Source of the DNA: Mycobacterium simiae
Lineage (GTDB): Bacteria > Actinomycetota > Actinomycetes > Mycobacteriales > Mycobacteriaceae
NCBI RefSeq assembly: GCF_008370645.1
Contig: NZ_VTZN01000005.1
Location: 1 to 64,000, forward strand
DNA: 64,000 nucleotides
Reading direction: 5' to 3'
This document shows positions 59,199-64,000 of this stretch, piece by piece; position 1 is the stretch's first letter, and every line of letters begins with the position of its first letter. The notes beneath the pieces are model-generated. The model saw only the letters and a list, made by a program, of their open reading frames with translations, had not been told where the DNA came from and did not search any database. The position numbers were made by a program, and so were the translations under genes.

Positions 59199-60443
59199 TC
59201 ACGCTGGTGGATCACTGGGCCGCAGCCCGCGCAGCTGTGTCACGTGCTGGGGTGAGAGCTCGTGTAAGCAGGTCACACCCAGCAGCCGCATGGTTCGCGT
59301 CACGCCGCTGCCTAGGATTTCGATCGCGCGTCGGACGCCTGCCTCGCCGCCGGCCATCAATCCGTAGAGGTAGGCCCGTCCGACCAAACTGCACCGCGCT
59401 CCCAGGGCGATCGCGGCGACGATGTCGGCGCCCGACATGATGCCGGTATCCAACAAAATCTCGGTGTCCTTGCCTAGCTCGCGCGCGACCGAGGGCAACA
59501 GCTGGAAGGGGACTGGCGCCCGATCCAGCTGGCGCCCGCCATGATTGGACAACACGATGCCATCGACGCCGCGTTCTACCACGGCGCGCGCATCGTCGAG
59601 TGTTTGGATTCCCTTGACCACCAGCTTCCCCGGCCATTGAGTCTTGATCCAGGCCAGATCGTCGAAGGTGACACTAGGGTCGAACATGGTGTTCAGGTAC
59701 TCGGCGACGGTGCCCGCCCAACGATCCAGCGACGCGAAGGACAGCGGCTCTGTGGTCAACAGGTCGAACCACCAGTGCGGGTGCGGCAGCGCATCCAGCA
59801 GCGTTCGCACCGTCAGCGCCGGCGGAATCGTCATGCCGTTGCGAACGTCGCGCAACCGCGCACCGGCCACCGGGACGTCGACGGTAACCAGCATGGTGTC
59901 AAAGCCGGCAGCTGCCGCGCGCTTGACCAATGCCATCGACCGGTCGCGGTCACGCCACATGTACAGCTGAAACCATTTGCGGCCCTGGGGAACAGTGGTC
60001 ACCAGAGCTTCGATCGAGCAGGTGGCCAGGGTAGACATCGAGAACGGTATTCCGGCCGCGGCGGCCGCCCGTGCACCGGCTATCTCACCTCCGGTGTGCA
60101 TCAACCGGGTGAATCCCGTGGGGGCAATACCGAACGGCAACGCCACCGACTGTCCAAGAACATCCCAGCCGGTGCCTACATTGGTGACGTCCCGCAGGAT
60201 CGTAGGATGAAACTCGATTTCGCGGAACGCCTGCCGGGCACGCTGGATGGAAATCTCGTCCTCGGCGGCGCCGTCAGCGTAGTCGAATACAGCCCTGGGC
60301 GTTCGCCGCTTAGCGATGCGCCGCAAGTCCTCGATGGTCAGGGCGGCGTCCAAACGGCGCTTGGTGCGGCCCAATTGAGGCCGCTTAAACTGAATGAGCG
60401 GTGCCAGATCCCGCACCTTCGGTACCCGCCGTTGAATCGCCAT
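59199..60443 (-). CDS. lldD2: FMN-dependent L-lactate dehydrogenase LldD2
   Basis: A 414-residue FMN-dependent alpha-hydroxyacid dehydrogenase, equal in length to Rv1872c, the lactate dehydrogenase needed for growth on L-lactate. Active-site landmarks are the FMN/substrate segment [11 protein letters not shown], the Tyr in [12 protein letters not shown], the catalytic His in [16 protein letters not shown] and phosphate-binding [21 protein letters not shown] 60443 ([13 protein letters not shown]) is used; the frame extends upstream to 60518. It is on the same strand as the ahpCD genes but 92 bp from ahpD. Confidence 0.96.
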   Translation of the reverse strand: MAIQRRVPKVRDLAPLIQFKRPQLGRTKRRLDAALTIEDLRRIAKRRTPRAVFDYADGAAEDEISIQRARQAFREIEFHPTILRDVTNVGTGWDVLGQSVALPFGIAPTGFTRLMHTGGEIAGARAAAAAGIPFSMSTLATCSIEALVTTVPQGRKWFQLYMWRDRDRSMALVKRAAAAGFDTMLVTVDVPVAGARLRDVRNGMTIPPALTVRTLLDALPHPHWWFDLLTTEPLSFASLDRWAGTVAEYLNTMFDPSVTFDDLAWIKTQWPGKLVVKGIQTLDDARAVVERGVDGIVLSNHGGRQLDRAPVPFQLLPSVARELGKDTEILLDTGIMSGADIVAAIALGARCSLVGRAYLYGLMAGGEAGVRRAIEILGSGVTRTMRLLGVTCLHELSPQHVTQLRGLRPSDPPA

Positions 60444-60535
60444 CACCGAATCTAACCAGTGTGTTAGCCCGATATGACGAAGGCGAGCGCGAGACACCAC
60501 CAACGTGTGCAGTGCCATCGACCGTCAGCAGAACC

Positions 60536-61072
60536 TCAACCAACGGCAGCCAGCGTCTGGGCGGTGGTCATTGCTTGCGCCACACCGGCAACAATCGCCG
60601 CGGCCTTCAAGGCCTCCAGCACCATCTCCCGGCTCACACCTGCCTGACGCAGCGTGTGCTCGTGGGCAACCACGCAGTGTGAGCAGCCGTTGATCGACGA
60701 CACGGCCAAGCACCACAACTCGAAATCGACCTTATCCACACCCGGATCGGCGATCACATTCATCCGCAGTCCGGCACGCAGGTCGTCGTACTGACCGTCC
60801 AGGAAGCCGCGACCACGGTAAAACACGTTGTTCATGCCCATGATGGACGCGGCCGCCAGCGCGGCATGGTAGGCGTCGGCGGACAGACTGTCGGCCGCTT
60901 CGGCTCCAATTTCGCTCAATACCTGGCTGTTTCGCGTCGCAGCCGCGCAGGCCAGCAGGGTTCCCCACAGCTGCTGGCCATCCAGTAGGGTGCTGCGGGT
61001 GATCGACCCCAGGTTGAGCTTGAGGTCCTTGGCGTACAAAGGCAGCGCGGTCTTGAGATTCTCGACGCTCAT
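60536..61072 (-). CDS. ahpD: Alkylhydroperoxidase AhpD
   Basis: A 178-residue peroxidase/adaptor that links AhpC to dihydrolipoamide and NADH. The CxxC pair is Cys130 and Cys133 (CSHC), with Glu118 and His137 forming the proton relay, exactly as in the characterised M. tuberculosis enzyme. All-helical AhpD fold. It is 20 bp after ahpC on the same strand, so the two are co-transcribed from the oxyR-ahpC intergenic region. Confidence 0.97.
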   Translation of the reverse strand: MSVENLKTALPLYAKDLKLNLGSITRSTLLDGQQLWGTLLACAAATRNSQVLSEIGAEAADSLSADAYHAALAAASIMGMNNVFYRGRGFLDGQYDDLRAGLRMNVIADPGVDKVDFELWCLAVSSINGCSHCVVAHEHTLRQAGVSREMVLEALKAAAIVAGVAQAMTTAQTLAAVG

Positions 61073-61092
61073 CTCGGCTCCTTACGCCCTGT

Positions 61093-61680
61093 TTAAGCTG
61101 ATGCCTTGAGCAATTCACCGGCGTCCAGCGTGGGGTCGCCCTTACGCCAATTGCAGGCGCACAGTTCGTCGGACTGCAGCGCGTCCAGCACGCGCAGCAC
61201 CTCGTCAACGTTGCGTCCCACGGATCCGGCGGTCGCCGAGACGAATTGGATCTCGTTGTTGGGATCGACGATGAAGGTCACCCGGTCCGCGACGCCGTTG
61301 TCGTTCAGCACGCCGCTGGCCTGGCACAGTTCGCGCTTGATGTCCGACAGCATCGGGAAGGGCAACTTCTTCAGTTCCGCATGCTGGGCTCGCCACTGGA
61401 AGTGCACAAACTCACTGTCGATCGAGACCCCCAGGACCTGTGCGTCGCGGTCCTCGAACTCCTCGTTCAGCTTGCCGAACGCCGCGATTTCGGTCGGGCA
61501 CACGAAAGTGAAGTCCTTCGGCCAGAAGAACACGATCCGCCACTTGCCGGGGTGGTCATCGCTGGTGATGGTGGTGAAGTAGTCCCCGGGCTGCTGGGCG
61601 TCAACTTTCGACAGGTCGCCGCCGATCAGCGCGGTCAAGCGGTAGGCAGGGAACTGGTCGCCAATGGTCAGCAATGACAT
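61093..61680 (-). CDS. ahpC: Alkyl hydroperoxide reductase peroxiredoxin AhpC
   Basis: A 195-residue peroxiredoxin reducing organic hydroperoxides and peroxynitrite. Peroxidatic Cys61 is in FTFVCPTE; the C-terminal Cys174 and Cys176 (LCACNW) complete the three-cysteine mycobacterial type. The RBS AAGGAG lies just before ATG 61680. Divergent from oxyR across 101 bp, it is the classical OxyR-regulated arrangement of M. leprae and other mycobacteria with a working oxyR. AhpD lies downstream. Confidence 0.97.
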   Translation of the reverse strand: MSLLTIGDQFPAYRLTALIGGDLSKVDAQQPGDYFTTITSDDHPGKWRIVFFWPKDFTFVCPTEIAAFGKLNEEFEDRDAQVLGVSIDSEFVHFQWRAQHAELKKLPFPMLSDIKRELCQASGVLNDNGVADRVTFIVDPNNEIQFVSATAGSVGRNVDEVLRVLDALQSDELCACNWRKGDPTLDAGELLKASA

Positions 61681-61754
61681 GTTGCTCCTTAACTGGATTC
61701 ACTCAAGATTAGTCTCGGTTTCCATCATGCCGCGGAGCCGGTTTGAAAGTAAAG

Positions 61755-61766
61755 GTGATATATCAC
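61755..61766. promoter_or_regulatory. Palindrome in the oxyR-ahpC intergenic region
   Basis: GTGATATATCAC is a perfect 12-bp palindrome between the divergent oxyR and ahpC starts, 75 bp from the ahpC start codon and 16 bp from oxyR. It is AT-rich in an otherwise GC-rich region. An ATC-N10-GAT pattern at 61762-61777 is close to the LysR-type ATC-N9-GAT reported for mycobacterial OxyR but is off by one base. OxyR binding is therefore only probable. Confidence 0.5.
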
Positions 61767-61781
61767 ACTATACTGATCGCA

Positions 61782-62717
61782 ATGACCGATAAGACTTATC
61801 GGCCGTCCCTGGCCGGATTGCGCGCGTTCGCCGCGGTGGGGGAGAAGCAGCATTTCGGCAGTGCGGCAATGGTTCTCGGGGTCAGCCAGTCCACCCTGTC
61901 GCAGGCGTTGACCGCGCTGGAGGCCGGCCTGGGCACCCAGCTCGTTGAGCGGTCGACGCGGCGCGTCTTTCTGACGACCGAGGGCACACACTTGCTACCA
62001 CTGGCCCAAGCGGCGGTCGAGGCGGCTGACGCCTTTCTCAGCGCCGCGACAGGAGTCGCTGATCCGCTGCGCGGCAGCATCCGGTTGGGATTGATTCCCA
62101 CCGTGGCGCCCTACCTGCTGCCGAGGTTGCTAGCCGGACTTGCCAGTCATCTGCCGGCGCTGACAGTTCGAGTGATCGAAGACCAGACCGAACGCCTGTT
62201 GACCGCGTTGCGGGGCGGGGCGCTGGACGCAGCATTGATGGCGTTACCCACCGAATTTGGTGGTGTCACCGAGATTCCACTCTATGATGAGGACTTCGTC
62301 TTGGCGCTACCCCCGGGACATCCGCTGTCCGGAAAACATCGGGTGTCTACCGCGGCGTTGGCGGAGTTGCCGCTGCTCTTACTGGACGAGGGTCACTGCC
62401 TTCGCGATCAGGCTCTAGACGTCTGCCAAAAGGCCGGGGTCCGGCCAGAGCTAGCCGACACTCGGGCCGCTTCGCTGGCAACCGCCGTCCAATGCGTGAC
62501 GGGCGGATTGGGGGCGACGCTGATACCGCAGAGCGCAGTACCTGTCGAGGCCGCACGCAGTCGGGTCGGGCTTGCGCACTTTGCCGTACCACGCCCGGGG
62601 CGACGGATTGGCCTGGTCTATCGCTCGTCGAGTGGTCGCGACGTGTCTTATCAGCAGCTTGCGCGGGTTATCGGGGAATCGATCGGCAGCAAGCCGGGGG
62701 TGCGCCGGGTCAACTAA
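61782..62717 (+). CDS. oxyR: Full-length LysR-type peroxide regulator OxyR
   Basis: A 311-residue LysR-type regulator with an intact N-terminal HTH ([20 protein letters not shown], then [14 protein letters not shown]) and the redox-sensing cysteines Cys206 (GHCLRD) and Cys215 (DVCQKAG). The length equals M. leprae OxyR, and no frameshift or stop interrupts it, unlike the inactivated oxyR of the M. tuberculosis complex. It is divergent from ahpC. ATG 61782 is chosen; the frame is open to 61743. An intact OxyR normally means ahpC is peroxide-inducible in this organism. Confidence 0.95.
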   Translation: MTDKTYRPSLAGLRAFAAVGEKQHFGSAAMVLGVSQSTLSQALTALEAGLGTQLVERSTRRVFLTTEGTHLLPLAQAAVEAADAFLSAATGVADPLRGSIRLGLIPTVAPYLLPRLLAGLASHLPALTVRVIEDQTERLLTALRGGALDAALMALPTEFGGVTEIPLYDEDFVLALPPGHPLSGKHRVSTAALAELPLLLLDEGHCLRDQALDVCQKAGVRPELADTRAASLATAVQCVTGGLGATLIPQSAVPVEAARSRVGLAHFAVPRPGRRIGLVYRSSSGRDVSYQQLARVIGESIGSKPGVRRVN

Positions 62718-62765
62718 GGCACGCGGTGCACCCGGATCTATTGGCGGCGCGAGTAAGTTCGGACC

Positions 62766-63467
62766 ATGGAGAAGGTGATCGCCGTTCTCATGCGCGCTGA
62801 GCCTGACGACGACTGGTGCGCCCGGCAACGAGGCCCGGTCGCCGACGCTTTGTTAGCGCTGGGCTTTCCGGGGCTCTCGGTCAATGTCCGCGACGGTGCA
62901 GTGCGCGAGTCGCTGATGACGCTGACCACACTTGATCCGCCGGTCGGGGCGGTGGTGACGGTGTGGACCCAGCAATGCTATGGCGACCAGATGACAGAGG
63001 CGGTGCGGCTGCTCAGCCGAGAATGTCAACAACTCGGCGCCTACCTGGTGACCGAGTCGATGCCGATTCCTCCACCGGTCGTCGAACCAGGTTGTCGCAC
63101 AAGAGGTTTAGCGAATGTCGCGTTGCTGAGGCGCCCTGCGGGGCTGGACCAGGCGACCTGGCTGACCCGCTGGCAGCTCGATCACACGCCAGTGGCCATC
63201 GAGACCCAAGCAACATTCGGCTACACCCAGAACTGGGTGGTGCGAACCCTCACGCCCGACGCGCCAGCAATCTCAGGAATCGTCGAGGAGCTGTTCCCGG
63301 CAGAGGCGATCACCGATCTCCGGGCATTCTTCGGCGCCACCGATGACGCCGACTTACAGCACCGGATCAGCCGAATGGTGGCCAGCACGGCCGCATTCGG
63401 CGCCAACGAGAACATCGACACCGTTCCAACTAGCCGCTACGTGTTCACGTCTCCGTTCGAAATGTGA
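62766..63467 (+). CDS. EthD-like conserved protein
   Basis: A 233-residue protein of unknown function. Two repeats of a ferredoxin-like pattern, with tryptophan/histidine landmarks WLTRWQLDHTPVAIETQATF and GYTQNWVVRTLTPDAP, suggest an EthD or dimeric alpha+beta barrel fold. No signal peptide or catalytic motif is clear. It lies 48 bp downstream of oxyR on the same strand and 9 bp before the PPOX gene, so these could form an operon. The function is not claimed. Confidence 0.65.
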   Translation: MEKVIAVLMRAEPDDDWCARQRGPVADALLALGFPGLSVNVRDGAVRESLMTLTTLDPPVGAVVTVWTQQCYGDQMTEAVRLLSRECQQLGAYLVTESMPIPPPVVEPGCRTRGLANVALLRRPAGLDQATWLTRWQLDHTPVAIETQATFGYTQNWVVRTLTPDAPAISGIVEELFPAEAITDLRAFFGATDDADLQHRISRMVASTAAFGANENIDTVPTSRYVFTSPFEM

Positions 63468-63476
63468 GGACTGCTG

Positions 63477-63920
63477 ATGACGACGCTCACCGATGCCGTG
63501 GCGCTGGCCGTGGCCGATAAGGGCTTGGCGGTGATCTCTACCGTTCGCGCTGATGGCACCGTGCAAGCTTCGCTGGTCAATGTCGGTCTGCTCTCGCATC
63601 CCGCCAGGGCACACCCGGTGCTGGGCCTTACCAGCTACGGCAAAGTCAAACTCAACAACCTGCGAGCACGGCCGCAACTAGCGGTCACTTTCCGCAACGG
63701 CTGGCAGTGGGCGACCGTCGAAGGCCGGGCGGAACTCGTCGGCCCCGACGACGCCCAACCGTGGCTGGCCGACACCGACCAGCTGCGGCTGCTGCTGCGT
63801 GAAGTATTTATCGCTGCGGGCGGCACCCACGACAACTGGGCGGAGTACGACCGAGTAATGGCTCAAGAGCGGCGTGCCGTCGTGTTGATCGAGCCGACCC
63901 GCGTCTACAGCAACGGTTAA
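63477..63920 (+). CDS. PPOX-class flavin/F420-binding protein
   Basis: A 147-residue split-beta-barrel protein of the pyridoxamine 5'-phosphate oxidase-like superfamily (LAVISTVRADGTVQASLVNVG, LTSYGKVKLNNLRARPQLAV, WATVEGRAELVG). Mycobacterial members of this size commonly bind F420 or FMN. It starts at ATG 63477, 9 bp after the EthD-like gene. The cofactor and substrate are not settled. The next gene starts 9 bp after its stop. Confidence 0.8.
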   Translation: MTTLTDAVALAVADKGLAVISTVRADGTVQASLVNVGLLSHPARAHPVLGLTSYGKVKLNNLRARPQLAVTFRNGWQWATVEGRAELVGPDDAQPWLADTDQLRLLLREVFIAAGGTHDNWAEYDRVMAQERRAVVLIEPTRVYSNG

Positions 63921-63929
63921 GCTGCAACC

Positions 63930-64000
63930 GTGACGCTGCAGATCGACGACAGTAACCGCGTACGCACGCTCACATTGAATCGGCCCGAGGCGCTCAACGC
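63930..64000 (+). CDS. Enoyl-CoA hydratase/isomerase, 5' end only
   Basis: The first 23 codons, from GTG 63930, read MTLQIDDSNRVRTLTLNRPE with ALNA following, the conserved N-terminal strand of crotonase-fold enoyl-CoA hydratases. The window ends here. The rest, including the oxyanion-hole motifs, is outside. It probably belongs to the same transcript as the two preceding genes. Confidence 0.85.
   Translation, partial: MTLQIDDSNRVRTLTLNRPEALN

Overview
The window comes from a slow-growing, non-tuberculous Mycobacterium. It is GC-rich, GTG and TTG starts are common, and the long collinear run of genes matches, from memory, the stretch of M. tuberculosis H37Rv from Rv1819c to Rv1872c. Family names and H37Rv equivalents below rest on recognising protein sequences; no database search was run.

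Left third (1-29,100): bacA; ilvG; secA2 with pgsA2; two DUF881 proteins around a small membrane protein; gcvH; the FHA protein garA; two MerR-type regulators flanking a conserved nuclease-like protein; a tandem glycine riboswitch feeding gcvB; two convergent alpha/beta hydrolases (dhaA, lipZ); a large membrane-anchored VWA protein; glcB; two CNNM/CBS membrane proteins; guaB1; gnd1; and the blaR-like/blaI pair. Glycine cleavage, GarA and malate synthase place central nitrogen and C2 metabolism here. Compared with H37Rv, Rv1835c is missing between lipZ and Rv1836c, and vapBC13 plus PE_PGRS34 are missing between glcB and Rv1841c.

Middle (29,100-43,400): between blaI and a hotdog thioesterase lies an apparent iron-controlled small RNA (MrsI-like) with an IdeR-box-like promoter and a strong terminator. 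The complete urease operon ureABCFGD follows, convergent with ndh. An F420-type oxidoreductase, a degenerate SDR and the molybdate transporter come next. The transporter is split: modAB and modC are separated by about 3 kb. That segment carries a SAM methyltransferase, a sulfide:quinone-reductase-like flavoprotein and a 58-residue basic protein. A perfect 16-bp palindrome of the CsoR/CstR operator type sits in the flavoprotein promoter. This is the best candidate for an undescribed system in the window: a copper- or persulfide-responsive sulfide oxidation unit.

Right third (43,400-64,000): apa, a small membrane protein, adhA, a CPBP protease, a MOSC protein, a phosphoketolase (not present at this place in H37Rv), an SDR, an acetyltransferase, a double CoA-transferase, a thiolase-like protein, an epimerase-fused protein, a DUF72 protein, a small frameshifted gene and lldD2. 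Then come ahpD and ahpC, divergent from a full-length oxyR; in M. tuberculosis oxyR is a pseudogene and this cluster lies elsewhere. The window ends with an EthD-like protein, a PPOX-type flavin/F420 protein and the first codons of an enoyl-CoA hydratase.
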